Shown here in pieces: positions 10,173-23,188 of a stretch of 64,000 nt of DNA. The notes beneath the pieces are model-generated. The model saw nothing but the letters and a program-made list of their open reading frames with translations, did no database searches and had not been told where the DNA came from. Source of the DNA: Tigriopus japonicus (taxonomy: Eukaryota > Arthropoda > Copepoda > Harpacticoida > Harpacticidae); NCBI GenBank assembly GCA_010645155.1, contig CM021323.1:11840507-11904506 (forward strand), given 5' to 3'. Position 1 is the stretch's first letter. Each line of letters begins with the position of its first letter. Made by a program: the position numbers and the translations under genes.

Positions 10173-11344
10173 TCTGTTGTTACTGAGAGGGGTATTTGTG
10201 GTTTATCTAGTGCTGCAGATGAGTCGCCTCCCAGATCGGAAGTTAGTTAGGGCCGATAAAATTAAGATGCTTTACACTTGCTATTTTGTGATTGAATCGT
10301 GAAAACAAAATAGCCTCTTTTTTATTTAGAATAAAGCTCAGTGAACGTTGGATACTTGAAATATATTTTGTTGCTAAGAAATGTCCTTGTAAATAAGCAA
10401 ATCTCTCGAGCAACCCCACTGCAGGACAAATTTATTAAATTCGGCTTGGATTGTAATATTTTTTCTCTTGAACTAGGCTTTAAAGCCTGGTTTTGATTGG
10501 CTGACTCTGTCAACATATTTTGATTTCGAGGGAAAAAATTTCCGAATAAATGAGCAAGTATTTTTCGCGGTGTTCTTTTACAATCGACATCACGAGGGAC
10601 CGCGAGAAAAACCTAAAGGCTTATTTAGAAAAAGCGCAAAGTTGGCGCACGAGCTTAAAAATCGGAAGAACTGCTTGTGGGTGCACCAGGCAGACATGGA
10701 CATGAGTTTCAGCTGGCTTGATTTCGGGCATGCCAAACAGGCGGCTTCTCAAAACTTCTCCATTTTCCTCTTTGCTTCTGCCAGCTCCATCTTTTTCGGC
10801 CATTTTAGCTGTTGATCAAGGGTGATCCTCCGCTCCGGCCTACAAACACTCTCAAAACAATTTTGAAAAATTGGGTTTTAAAAACCACCGAAAGAACGAA
10901 CAAAAAGTGTCATGACGATACATTTAAATCTTAACAAAATGATTCAGCTCAAAACAGTCAAATTTCGACATAAGAGCATTGTTCGTCGGCAGCTTCATCA
11001 TTGTCATCCCTAAATTTATTCTTCTTAGTCAAGTGGCTTGATACACTGATTCCTAATTTTCATCAGTACAATTTAGCTTTACTCCAAAATCCAATGACCA
11101 CTTACCACTACAAAACCCGTCTAAAGGGTCTTTTTTCTCGGAATCTCAATCCGCGCACCCTGAGCCCGATTCTCCATTTTGTTCGCCGTCTGTGGGGCGA
11201 ACGGCGGTTCGTAAGCCAGCCTCATGGGGCTCGGGCGCTGATTCCTCGCAGTCGTCTGACCTCCTTCATCAGCGTAACACGAGAACACTTCTTTCGAATC
11301 CTCTTCGAGTTTTCCACTCTACTTGACCCTAATCCTCTTCAGAA

Positions 11345-12012
<668 letters not shown>

Positions 12013-14591
12013 GATGTGCGCTTCGGTCAAGTTAGCCTTCATTTGGTCGGTTGGGGTGCTCGAGATGTGTGCGGGTGAATGGACCGACTTGGAAATCCGG
12101 ACTACGCTATCGGAGGAGAGTTGAGACATTTATCCGGCGTGCCCTTGGGTGTCGTGATTGACTTGGGTGGAGGCTAGTACAAACCATGCCATCTTTTTAG
12201 GAGAACGGACGATTAGTGTGTAGGTCTGAGACATAAAAAAACAACCCCACAAAATATACCACATTTTCAGGATAAAACTGTATGAGCCAGTCTACGAAAA
12301 ATATGAGAAATGTTGCTTTTAATACACGATGTACGTCTTCTCTGACCATCTACCGGAAACCGTGTGTAAGACGAGTACATGCTATAAGTTAATTAAAAAA
12401 GAGATCCTGCCATCCGATCGAAAACTGAAGTCTTTTATTTGTCTGCGCGCTCGACACTTCAACAAATTTTTAGCCTGGAAACAACCTTTCCGGAGACAGT
12501 TTTCTTTACGATCCCTGAGGGGCGAGATCTTGGCACTTTGTTGAGCAAAAATAATGGATTTGCTCAAAGACCTCGAAAGAGCTTTAAAAGTCGCTGTAGC
12601 TCTAAATCTGCTCTTGCGTCCATTTCGCAAGGGGCTCTAAAATCATTGAAATAATTGCATGGTCAATAAAAAACTAATTTACAAACGGAATGCCCTTGTA
12701 TCAGAAAATTTAACTTTCTGTAGGATGCATGTTAAAATAAAGCTGCCTGATGAAGGGATATCGAAAAGATGTAAATGCTAAACAAGACTAAAGATTAGCA
12801 CATGAAAAAGTCGCCCGAGTGTTAGTATGTAAATGCCTAGAACAAAGATCAAAAAGTCTGCAAAAATGCAAATAAATATCAAAGCCGATATTAGTGGCTA
12901 GTTAACAAAAAAAAAAACCCAAAGCTGTTCGAATAATGATAATAATAATAATAAATATAATATACTTTTGGTCATGTCAAATAGTTCCGTATAATCGTGA
13001 TATCACAGCGAGTTGATTAGAAACGATGCAGTGCACATGGAAGAAATGAAGTGGAGATGCACAGACAGTACAGATGCAGTTGGGTAGAGGTAGATGATGA
13101 AACTCATGGTTATTGCAGTAGAGAGGGTCGGTCAGATTGAACAGATCCTTGGTCAGTTCCCGTCGTTGATGGCATTTGGCAGAAAGCCGGACGAAGGTGC
13201 GCGACCGTCAATATTCCAGTGACACAATTTGTGCAATTTGTGCTTGAACTTTTCCACAACTTGAATTGCTACTTCGCAATAATATTGGGAATGACTCTTC
13301 AATAATTACAACAACTAGCAATTTGATTGACATCGTGATGACAAGAGTTCATGGGTGAATATACATAAAGCAACAAATTTAAGAAAACTAAATAATAATA
13401 ATTGATTGGTTAACGGATGGTTTCCGACAAGTTAAGCGCTTAAAAATTCATCTAGTACAATTTGGCCTAGCTTCGCCCAAAGCAAGAACCACTGAATTTC
13501 GCTGGACTGGGAGGCTAACGAAAAGAATCCTAATTTCCAGTAGGAACAAATCAATTACGTTCTTCTGCAAATGAGACCTTGGCTAGGTTGACTTGAATAC
13601 GTATTTCAATTTTTAGCCCAATCAAATGACGGAGTCAAAAGTTATGCTCTGTCAAAGTGTAAATCCTACTGAAAATGATTGAACTAGCCCTTTTCTGGTA
13701 ATTGTTTTACCTAGAGCAAGGGTGAACTCATTCATTCCATGCTATCTTCAGAACTTAAATTTGGGAAGGCACAACTTTTCACTTCGGCATTCGATTGACT
13801 TGAAAATTGAAATACTTGGTCAACCGACTACAAGCAAGGCCTCATTTGAAGAAGAACGCAATGGGTTAATCCCACTGGAAATCATAATTCCCACCGTTAG
13901 CCTCCCACTCCAGAAATTTAGTGCTGCTTGCCCAAGTCATGTCCAATCCTCCACTTGGTAAATGTATTTTCAAGGGAGAAAACATTCTGACAGCTTTCAA
14001 AAGGGGTTTAAAATCGAAAGTTTTCAAATCCGTTCCACTGGGATAATATTGCTTCACTTTTTTAATGCACTATTCATATATTCAATTCAATCTTTAAGAT
14101 TGAATGGAAAGGAATAACCAACTTCATTATAAATTTGAGAGTAAAACAACTTTCTCTCTCTCATCCACGGTTGGAAACCATTTTACGAAGGGATTAAAGA
14201 AAATTTTCATTTACAAAATTTAATTATCTAAATACCTCAATAATGAACTGAAACTTCCTTGAATGAAATCAAAATACTTTCAAGGAAGTCTTCCAGCCGA
14301 TACCGAGACCAGATAAGCGGAAACCAGATTTCACCTCTCGGTCCATCCAAGGATCTCGGAAGTGCTCTGGAGACGTCCTTGGCCATCCTGGAGATCCTAG
14401 GCTTACTTCCGAATTCCGATCAGCTGTTCTGACTTCTTCTCTCCAAACTCCAACCCAACCTCCTTCCAGCTAACAAAAACATGAGCAACGATCTTGACGT
14501 ATTCCTCCTTCCTTCGTGTCAATGATCCATTCACGGCCAAAAACCCGGGGACAAGGGCCCAAATCCAATCCCTAATTGACGCCAATCCACC
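12013..14591. other. gene-free region upstream of BLTP2
   Basis: About 2.6 kb of AT-rich DNA. It holds the 3' UTR of the subunit c gene, an (AAT)n microsatellite at about 12932-12954, and the presumed BLTP2 promoter near its right end, where the sequence becomes GC-richer (from about 14290). No open frame here shows protein-like features on either strand. Confidence 0.5.
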
Positions 14592-17500
14592 ATGGAACTG
14601 GCCTTGTTGGCCGTGTTATTGGTGGTGGTCTTGTACGTGTCCCTCATCTTCGTGCTGCCTCGACTCATCTCGATCATTTGCACGTTTTTCCTGAAATGCA
14701 CACTCGTAGCACGCCGAATCAACCTCCAAGGACGAGCTCTCGAGGATATCACCATTTCCAAACAACTGGCCAATGGATTCCATGTCCAAATCAACCTCAA
14801 ACGCCTCCGATTCGGCAGCAATTGGATGTCCAACGCCCATGCCTATTTGGATATCTCGGCCCAAGAAGTCGAGGTCAAGATTCATGGCAAGGGCGCCTTG
14901 AGCTCGCTCGTTCCCAAGGGATCCGGGAAATCCGAAGATCACGGATCTTCGGGTCGGATCTCGTTTGGGCGATGGTTTGATCGAGCCGTGTCACTCTCCA
15001 ATCTGATTTCGTGCTCGATCACTAATCTGTCGGTGGAAATTGAGTTTGAGGATCCCAAGAAGGGTCGATTAGGATCTCAGATGCGGGTTAGTCACTTCTT
15101 GATGGCCACCAAACGGATCCATCATGAGAACGAGAAGTTGTGCTGTCAGATTAGCCAGATCCGACAGGAATTGTCCCTGGATGAGTGCTCTTTGGGCGTG
15201 GCTGAGATTCCGTCCTTGGAGATATTGATTGATTTCGATTTGATTGGGGTGGACTTGGCTCAAGGGGAGATTCGGATTCCTAGTCAATGGCACGGACTCA
15301 ACCATTGGCATCCCGCGTTAAAACTACCCGCTTTGCCGAAACAAGAATTTGTCCTCAATATCCATAAGCTCAAGGTCAAATGGCCTCAGAAATCCGAGTT
15401 CAACCTCCAATGTCATAGCCTCAAATGTGGATCGACCCGAACAGTGGAGTTTGCTCTACTTTTACTCGAAGTGAACCTGGAACGAGCTCATGGAGAGTTT
15501 AATGCCACCACCGCCCAATTAAGCGTGAATTTACCGGCGGTCTTGGGGTCTTTGGTGGACTTGCCTGAGCCTTTGAAGAACCAATCGCTGATGTTGAATT
15601 TCCATTACCTCCGATTGGACACCAAAGACATTGGGTCGGATTTTTCGGTCCATGCTATGGTCTTTAATGACCCTCAACGGGAGTGTCCAATTGTCAAAGT
15701 TGAGAGCATCTCTTCATCTTGCGATGGAGATCGGACGCTGATCAACGTACACGCCCACAAACTCGAGGTGTTTCTTGAATACACCGTGTTGATGATTCTT
15801 CTGGACCTAACTTCTTTGACATTGGCTAAATTACCACGAAGACCGATTTCGGTTGCTAAAGCTACGGATGGATTCAAACCCGTTGAAAGACACATCTCAG
15901 TGGGATGTGATCAGATTTCGGCCGCGTTGTCCGTGGATCGTCGCGGAAACGTGATTTTAAGCTCCGTTGGGCAAGATTTCGGCGTGAGTTTCAAGTGCAA
16001 ATCGAGTTGGGCAGCGACCATTCGAAAGATATCTGTGATTGACCACACTCGTGTGAAACGACCTCTGGTCTTTTTGGATTGTGAGCAGCCTTTGAGCTTG
16101 ATCCGGGAAGCTCAAACCATGGAGATCACGACCAAAAGCAATATCCGAGTGAGTTGGCAGGGCTATGCTCATTTAGCTCTGTTCCGAATGTCTTCATTGG
16201 TGAAGGAAAAGCTCCAAGGGCTCCAATCGTTTTGGAAAGTCAACCATGGATCGTCTAGTCAAAGTGGTTCAAAGGTCAAATTTTCGGCCGATTGTCCCAG
16301 TATCTCGGTTCATCTGCATCTGCCGGAGACTCTCATGACTTTAGTCTTCAAGAACCCGACATTGACGCGAACCATCGAGGATGCTTTGCACATCGGGGTC
16401 ACCAAAGGACGAATTGGGTTCGATAAATACCCGGATATCATCAGTTGGAGCGACTTGAACGTTTGTTCGGCCGAGAATCAGTCCAATCATCGGGTAGAGA
16501 TGACCAAGAAGCTAACCCCTTCGAATCGACTGATCGAGATCTCGGTAGTAACCTTCGAGATCTCTTTCCCGTATGAGTATAACGTTCACAAAGCATACTC
16601 AACTGATCTCATGGGCACGTTAAAATGGTTGAAACGTCTCCATGGAGTCGACCAATCCAACTTTGATCGCATCCATCCGGATGTGCTCCTTTACGCCAAG
16701 ACCATCTCCATCCAATTGGCCGATGATCCATTTGAGGTGGCTTTAAGAGACAACTACGAGCTTCTCGAGGACGAATTCTTTGAATCGCACAAACGAGCGG
16801 CTTGTTTGGAAGCCAAAATTGACGAGCTCCGAAGAACCCATATTCTCCTGCCATCAAACAAGGTGATTGATTCACTTGGATCTCTTGAGGTGGCATCCAT
16901 GTATGCTCATAATTATTTCTTGTTTTTCTTCCCCGTCAGATTGAAGAGCTTTTTGCTAGTTTGTTGAAGAAGAACGCTGAAATCTACATTCAGCGATCCA
17001 AGAATCTCCGCCAGAAAACCCCGAGAAGAACACGCCTCATGCAGGCGTGCTACAACTCGTTGAAACTTCACATTTTATCCGATCAAAGTCTTGCGGGTTG
17101 GGAAAACACGACCAAGTTCATGAAGGTAATGAAAACAAATCGACGAATCCATTCTTTGTCCAGTGACATTACTATAAAACCCCACCATTGCTTTTTTTAA
17201 GGGAGTCGAACCGGATCTCGTTTGGCCTGAGGACATCTCTTTCTCTACAATCTTGGCCAAATGGGTTCGATTCGAGTGCAAGAATGCCTTTCTGAAGCTT
17301 CGCGACTTTCCCCAACCATTCATCGAGATGCGCCATCTTTTATTCTGGGGCAAAGTCGTGTTTGCCGATGAAAGCCCAGGTCCACGGGCTAAAAGGACTC
17401 AAACCCTCAAAATGGGTCATCCAGATTTTCCCGACGAATCAATCGAGCGGAGTTTGCAATCGCCCAAGCTCTACATGGACATCGCCATGGATATGGGCTA

Positions 17501-20500
17501 CTACTCATTCTCCCATGGGCCTTGTTGGGAGCCTGTGATTGGTCAGGTATTCGCCGCCATGAATTACATCACGGGTCTCAAGAAGAACGACCCTTCTCCG
17601 CCGTTGACTTGGTGGGATAAAATGCGATACTTCATCCATGGCCGTCTTCTCTGGTCGGTTCAATCCTACAAAGGCTATCTCCACACCTCATTGGACCCAT
17701 ACAATACCACGGAAGAGATCGAGCTCTCGTTGACCAACGCCAATTTCCAGTTCATCAACAACTCGGTGGTGAAATGTGTGGCCCAATCTCTGGATTTGTA
17801 CGCTCGAACCGCCTCCAAGTACGATGATTGCCGGCTGTTCCACACGCCCAATTTCTCATTGTCCATCTATTTTGTGTGGCTCTGTCAAGGTCAGGCCAAG
17901 GATCATTTTGCGGTGTCTTTGTGCTCTCGACAAAAGTTGCCCGAATTTTCCGCTCAACAAGGTCACGACTCATTCCGGGCCTTCCGATCACACAACATGA
18001 ATGTCCGGATTGATCTGGAGACCACCAAGACCTTTTCCCACGAAAAGCCCAAGATCCATTTGTATAGTTCGACCATTCGTTGGATGGAGAGTCTGAAGTG
18101 GTTGTTCTCCGGAATGGCACGCCCAGTTCGTCGGGGAGCTCTCTTTGGCACGCCTCCAGTGCGCAAACAAAGCTTCTTCCGCCACTTCAAAGGTGTGGAC
18201 ATTTCCTGCTCGTTTAATTGCTTGGAATTCGATTATTGGACCTCGGCTTCCATGACCAGAGGTATCTTGGTGGTCATCTCCAAAGGATTGTTCTTCTCCG
18301 GCAAGTATCGCCTCCATTTGGCCAAAGTTAATGATGGCCTTATTCGTCGTCCTCGAACGGCTTGGATCACCGAATACACCAATTGCGAGTTCAGTTCCAC
18401 CGATGTGTGGTTCCAATGTATCTGGTCCAATAACACGGCCAATAACGAGAACAACAACAACAATAATAATGCTAACAACAGCAATGCGGACACGGACACG
18501 GCCAGCGAAGGAGGTCAATCTTCATCCACCGTGTCCGAAGAAGGTGGAGGTGTGACTGGCAGTCGCCAGTTGGAGAAGAACTTTTTCTTCTTTGTCGAGA
18601 AAGTCCAATATAATCGGGATATTAGCAAATTCAAACAGCAACAGTCACAACAGCCCTCACAACCACAACCTCAACCATCAGACACAACCTCCTCTTCCCC
18701 AAGTTGTCCTTTGCATTGCCTCATCGTGAATGGAGCTCGAGGAGCTTGGACCACCTCCAATCGAGACATGGCCTTTGCCCTTTATCAGAGTTGGCGACGA
18801 GCTCACATTCTGCGGAATCAGCTCTCTTCCGACGGACTCAAGCCCCTCCAACAAAAGGATATCAAGATGAGTACTCAAGGGGTGGAGGAACCCTCGACCA
18901 CCCCTGGAAGTCAGGAATCGTCCTCTCCACCCTTGGGATTGTTCCCTCAGAAAGGAGATGACGAGTTGTGTCTGTCCAAATTGAACTGGAACGATAAGGC
19001 TTATGTGGAAGAGCTCCTGGAGAATCCCTCGTGTACCACGGTGTACAGCGATGATCAGTATGTGAATGCCAAGGAGAAAGAACTGGATGCCAAAACCGCG
19101 GCGGTCGGCAAGAACGATGTCCAGCAAAGGGAATGGGTGATCAAGTTCATCAATTGTCAGATGCTCCTCAAAGGCACCGAGACCAAAGGCTATCTCATCT
19201 TGAGTGCCACCAAAGCGGAGGCCTTGCGAACCATTCACACGCCCGTTTGGAAGGACGAAACTTTACTAAGCAAGAGCTCATGGTCTGGAGCCTTGGAGTG
19301 TATGCAGTATTTCGCCACGGTCTCGCCCAATCCGGAAACGGTGCTCATTGACGAGATCCTTTGGGTCCCTCCCGAGATGATCGAGAGTAGAGAGACGACC
19401 AATGCCACTTTGGCACCCCAAGAGGACTTGATTGATGCCAGTAATCGATCGGTGGGCGGGGTAATCAGTGGTCAGAGTGGGCCCCATCAACTCCAGAGGA
19501 TTGTGTCGCAATGCAAATGCGAGTTCTTTTATGTGGCCTATGGAGATGATAACGTGGAAGTGGACCGGGATGTGATTCCGCGACGACCCGATGAATCCCC
19601 GTGGACAGACCGGGATGATTATGTGAATTGCTTTGCCCTGATTCATCACGATTTGAACGTGTCCACGAACAGTTTGCAGTATTCGATGATCTTGGATGTG
19701 GTGAATAATTTGCTGCTCTTCATTGACCCGACGTTTCGAAGTCGGACAGAGAACTTTCTGCGACTCAAGTATCAACTCATGCTCTCGAATGTGATGGATC
19801 AGAGGAAACCAATCGCCCAACTCCAAAGCCAAATTCGGTGAGTTCAGAGGCTTTCTCGATGACTCGGGGGTCAAAGATTCCTGAGATGAAGAGGCCTTGA
19901 TCTCTTTGGAAGATAACATTATGTTAGAGTTCGTCAAGATAAGCAAAGGCATGGATGTCGTACGGAAAATCGAGGTGACCGCTTGCTTGGTTGGCTAGAG
20001 AAGGGAATCAAACTTCTTCTTTCATCCGCCCGCGATAAGATTTTTGAAGAGATCACTCAAACCTCCTCCTGCATGCCTAAATTTTGAACATAATAGTCTC
20101 TTTTTAAGTGTTAAATCAACTAATAACTCACCAACTTACCTGTTGAGGGAGAGTTAGAAAGGAGGACATTACAAATAGGAATAATATTTACAATTATTTG
20201 CTTATTCGAACCTAAGTTGCACAATCTTCAATTCAATTCTTAATTCAGAGTCACATGAAACAAAAACTTCAAAACCTTTCACCTTGATTATTTTTCTCAA
20301 TCCTTCTTTCTCAAATGGTGTATACAAAATTGACAACAAAAGATAAAAATGTGTATATTTTTATGAACTTCTTGCATTTAAATCAAGAGAAAAAAGCCAC
20401 TAGAGTTGCCGACAAGTTGACAACTATTGGTTTACTAACGGAAATTTGTATCCAATATAATATATAATGTAATCCTTATTTTTAAGCTTTTACTCATTGG

Positions 20501-21823
20501 CTACATTTTTGGTAAACAATCATCATGAAATGGAACTAATGGATTTTTTTTTTCTTTTTCAGACAATTGATCTGTCAGTTGCGAGCCCGAGAGAAAGATG
20601 TCTATTATTTCCATTCTGGACGGAATCATGAGCGTGCCTTAGACGATTTGGAAGCGGAAATTCAACGTCTCAAGGAGAGCGTGGCCCACATGAGCGAAGA
20701 GCTCGATCTGAGACTTCGTTGTCTGAATGATTTCCAGCTCTCCCAAAACCAGAAGCGTCATTTGCTCCACAATGACCGGAAAGGGGAGCTTAGGTGAGTT
20801 CATTTTTTAACAAATTTCCCTGGAACCTTTTACATGAATGGCATAAATCTTACTTAGGCAAAAGAGTGAGATCTTTTTCTCGAGAGCTCAATGGCGATTG
20901 ACCGAAACAGATGGCCAATTGGGCATCGCAGACGCGGATATCGTGAATTTTTCTTACTCTCGAGCCATCATGCGGGATGATTCCACGGAACATCTTTTGG
21001 AGATTGGCTACATTACCGTGAAGAACTTACTCAAAGAACAACTCTACACAGAGGTGATCAGTCCTTCGGATCTCACCAATGTTCCCGTGGATCGACAAAG
21101 AACTCTTCGCATGTTTTGTCGGTGAGACCTTTTGCTAAACTTTGATACTCACAAAAATGGCTTTCTTAGAGGAGGTGATTTTTTATTTCTAGTGAGAAAC
21201 CACCTGTGGGCGGTATCTCGGTTAAGGACCATTTCGAGATCAATTTGGTGCCACTATCAATCGGCATCACGCAGAGCTTCTACAAGAAAATCGTCATGTT
21301 CTGCTTTCCCGAGCGATTAAGTGCGGATGCCAAGGTGGACCAAATGGCCCACAAGGACAAGAAAAAGGCGACTTTGTCGTCCAAGAAGAGTTCCAACTTT
21401 TACGTGGATGTGCCTCTGTGCAAAGATGACGTGGAGCTCATGAAGGAACGGGCTCAACAGAACAAACTCTTCGTCTACATCAAGATCCCAGAGGTCCCGA
21501 TCACGGTGTCCTTCAAAAGTGAGAAGGAGAAGAACAAGATCCTGGATGTGTCCGGATTCTTACTCCAAGTGCCCACTATCGAATACCATAACGTCACGTG
21601 GACTTGGTTGGATTTTCTCATGGCCGTGAAAAGTCGAACCAAGGACTCTTTGGTGTCTCAAGCCATCAAACAAAAGTTGAGCATGAGGAGCACGCACGCC
21701 AAGAGCGAGGCGGCCAAAAATAAGCGTCAAAACGCGCTCAATCTACAGGATGACACGGAGAAGGCCAAACTTCTCTTCGGGGATATCAATTTTCCGCAAG
21801 GAGGAGCCCGCAAAAAGAAATGA
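14592..21823 (+). CDS. BLTP2: bridge-like lipid transfer protein BLTP2 (KIAA0100 / Hobbit / FMP27 family)
   Basis: Six exons: 14592..16862, 16940..17125, 17202..19837, 20563..20793, 20858..21121 and 21193..21823. All introns are GT-AG and in frame, giving 2072 aa, close to the roughly 2200-2300 usual for the family. An N-terminal membrane anchor (LLAVLLVVVLYVSLIFVLP) is followed by the long repeating-beta-groove region. Conserved landmarks include IEELFASLLKKNAEIYIQRS, WVRFECKNAFLKLRDFPQPF (Apt1-type region), the WDK motif in LTWWDKMRYFIHGRL near residue 950, SRAQWRLTETDGQLGIAD, DDSTEHLLEIGY and REKPPVGGISVKDHFEIN. An Asn-rich insertion sits near residue 1235, and a coiled coil near 1710-1760. 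The family forms hydrophobic bridges for bulk lipid transfer at ER-plasma membrane contacts. The ATG lies in an excellent Kozak context (CCACCATGG). Confidence 0.95.
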
Positions 21824-22234
21824 TGATAGTCGCCATTTACGTTTTTCTGTGATATGATTTCCCTCCATGTGGGACTTAACTAGTTTAAATAATACATAGA
21901 AATCTATATCTTATCTCGAAGGGCACAAAACGTGAACCTCTTAGGTTCAGGGTAGAATTCGTCAATACATTAAAATGTTATTTTGCAATGAAAACATAGT
22001 TAACTTTTTAACGTCTTGATTTGGACCAAAAGACGGACACTATTCTTCAAGTAAGGATTCGTATTTCTAGACCTTTTTACATTTGAATATCAAAACATTT
22101 ACCCAAGCTGAAACTATATTGCGCTTCACCTTTGCCTTTCTCTTCCGATTGTCAAGTCTAAAGCTCAATCAACTTCCAAATATTAGTATTTATTGAACAA
22201 TCCATAAAAAATATCACATGTCACACCACGGCCA
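21824..22234. other. convergent 3' region between BLTP2 and FAM98
   Basis: 411 bp of AT-rich DNA between two stop codons on opposite strands, holding both 3' UTRs. A minus-strand AATAAA lies at 22194-22189. No canonical plus-strand AATAAA follows the BLTP2 stop closely; AATACA near 21892 is a weak alternative. Confidence 0.5.
22189..22194 (-). terminator. poly(A) signal of the FAM98 gene
   Basis: AATAAA on the minus strand, 41 bp past the FAM98 stop codon. Confidence 0.5.
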
Positions 22235-23188
22235 TCAACGATTCCAACCCGCCCCCTGCACCCGACTCTTTCCTCCTCGATGTCGCCCACCCCCACCTCC
22301 TCCTCCTCCACGTCCTCGATTTCCCCTGAATCCCCCGCCGCGCCCTCCACGATCATGCCCGCCTTCTTGTTGCTGTCGCTTCTGCCATGGCGGCATTTCG
22401 GGCGCGGGTGCCGCCTGCTCAAAAGCCCGCCCGCCCCGATCGGGCACGCGCCCAATCTTGACCTTAGTCAGTCCGTGAGTGCGCGCGCGCGGCGCTTGCC
22501 CGCTGACTTTGGCCACTACGGTCAGTTCAGCTCCGGCGGCCAATAAGTCAGCCGGAGTTTTAGCTCGGAAATCCCATCGAGATAGTTCCGGCGCTAAAAG
22601 ATAGCGCTGAATCTGCGTCTGATGGCGCTGTCCCGATTCGGACCAGAGAAAAGAATTGACCGTGGCGTTCAATCGGGTTAGTAAAAGATTCCGGCGAGTT
22701 TGGAACTCGTGGGACATTTTGTCGGAGAAACTTTCCACCCGATCCCAAGTACGAGCATCTAAAGTGGCCTGGAAAATCGGCTCAGAATCTGGATGAGAAG
22801 GTAATTTTTGGGCCTTCATGATAAAATCGGGGTTGAAGCTGGAACATTGGAGCAGTTGAAGAGCATCCCGGATCCGGGATTCGGGCCGGGTCGAGCTCGA
22901 CGTCGAGTTTTTCCCGGCCATGCGCGTTTGCATGAGGTCAGTGAGGAGGTGATCCAGGACCCAAAGCCGATCTTGGGCCTCATCGAGATTGGGTTGGAGG
23001 ATTTCCAGGGGGAAACCCAAGGTGGTTAAGGCGGCTCTCAGATCCCAAGGATCCGGCAAGGCCAGACCTCTTTCTTCCAGACAATGATTGATGACGAATT
23101 GCAAATTGGAGAGACTGGTCGGGTCCGTGGAACAAGAAGCGGGGTGGTCCAATTGCAACAAGGACAGACACGAGGACGTCGCCGACAT
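22235..23188 (-). CDS. FAM98 family protein, tRNA-ligase complex component
   Basis: A single-exon gene of 317 aa from the ATG at 23188; an in-frame ATG at 23254 would add 22 residues of unlike sequence. The diagnostic FAM98 block GRVPDRGGR then PEMPPWQKRQ is near the C-terminus. It is followed by a Gly/Arg-rich RGG tail including an eight-glycine run. The middle part (RRNLLLTRLNATVNSFLWSE) matches the family region ending in the SF.WS motif. In mammals FAM98B and FAM98A associate with the RTCB/DDX1 tRNA-splicing ligase complex, and the RGG tail binds RNA and is methylated by PRMTs. The N-terminal half, which is usually CH-like, is recognisable only weakly. The gene is convergent with BLTP2. 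Confidence 0.9.
   Translation of the reverse strand: MSATSSCLSLLQLDHPASCSTDPTSLSNLQFVINHCLEERGLALPDPWDLRAALTTLGFPLEILQPNLDEAQDRLWVLDHLLTDLMQTRMAGKNSTSSSTRPESRIRDALQLLQCSSFNPDFIMKAQKLPSHPDSEPIFQATLDARTWDRVESFSDKMSHEFQTRRNLLLTRLNATVNSFLWSESGQRHQTQIQRYLLAPELSRWDFRAKTPADLLAAGAELTVVAKVSGQAPRARTHGLTKVKIGRVPDRGGRAFEQAAPAPEMPPWQKRQQQEGGHDRGGRGGGFRGNRGRGGGGGGGGRHRGGKSRVQGAGWNR

Larger units (their letters stand above)
9908..10256. mobile_element. small composite element with inverted ends, telomeric repeat and tRNA-like segment
   Basis: The ends are inverted copies: an exact 15-bp core (CTTCCGATCTGGGAG) at 9923-9937 and its complement at 10228-10242, with weaker similarity around it, including GGCCC near both tips. 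An exact 12-bp direct repeat, TAAAATTAAGAT, flanks the element at 9896-9907 and 10257-10268. Between the ends are six CCTAA units and a tRNA-like segment on the minus strand. The inverted ends suggest a MITE, while the long flanking repeat and tRNA-like part suggest a SINE-type history. Classification is uncertain; the insertion boundaries are well supported. Confidence 0.65.
9670..11344. other. intergenic region between HTATIP2 and ATP synthase subunit c
   Basis: Holds the 349-bp composite repeat listed separately (9908-10256). The part from about 10270 to 11000 has no recognisable gene. The last 350 bp before 11345 are more GC-rich and pyrimidine-rich and should include the promoter and 5' UTR of the subunit c gene. 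CTCTTCAG directly before AAATGG could be a splice acceptor for an upstream non-coding exon. Confidence 0.45.

Noticed and set aside
10621..10803. 60-codon minus-strand frame with good ATG context (MAEKDGAGRSKEENG...)
   Set aside because: No family similarity, no convincing donor site and a length compatible with chance; not enough to call a gene.
22218..22546. Pro-rich plus-strand frames across the FAM98 3' end
   Set aside because: They are the antisense of the Gly/Arg-rich RGG tail.
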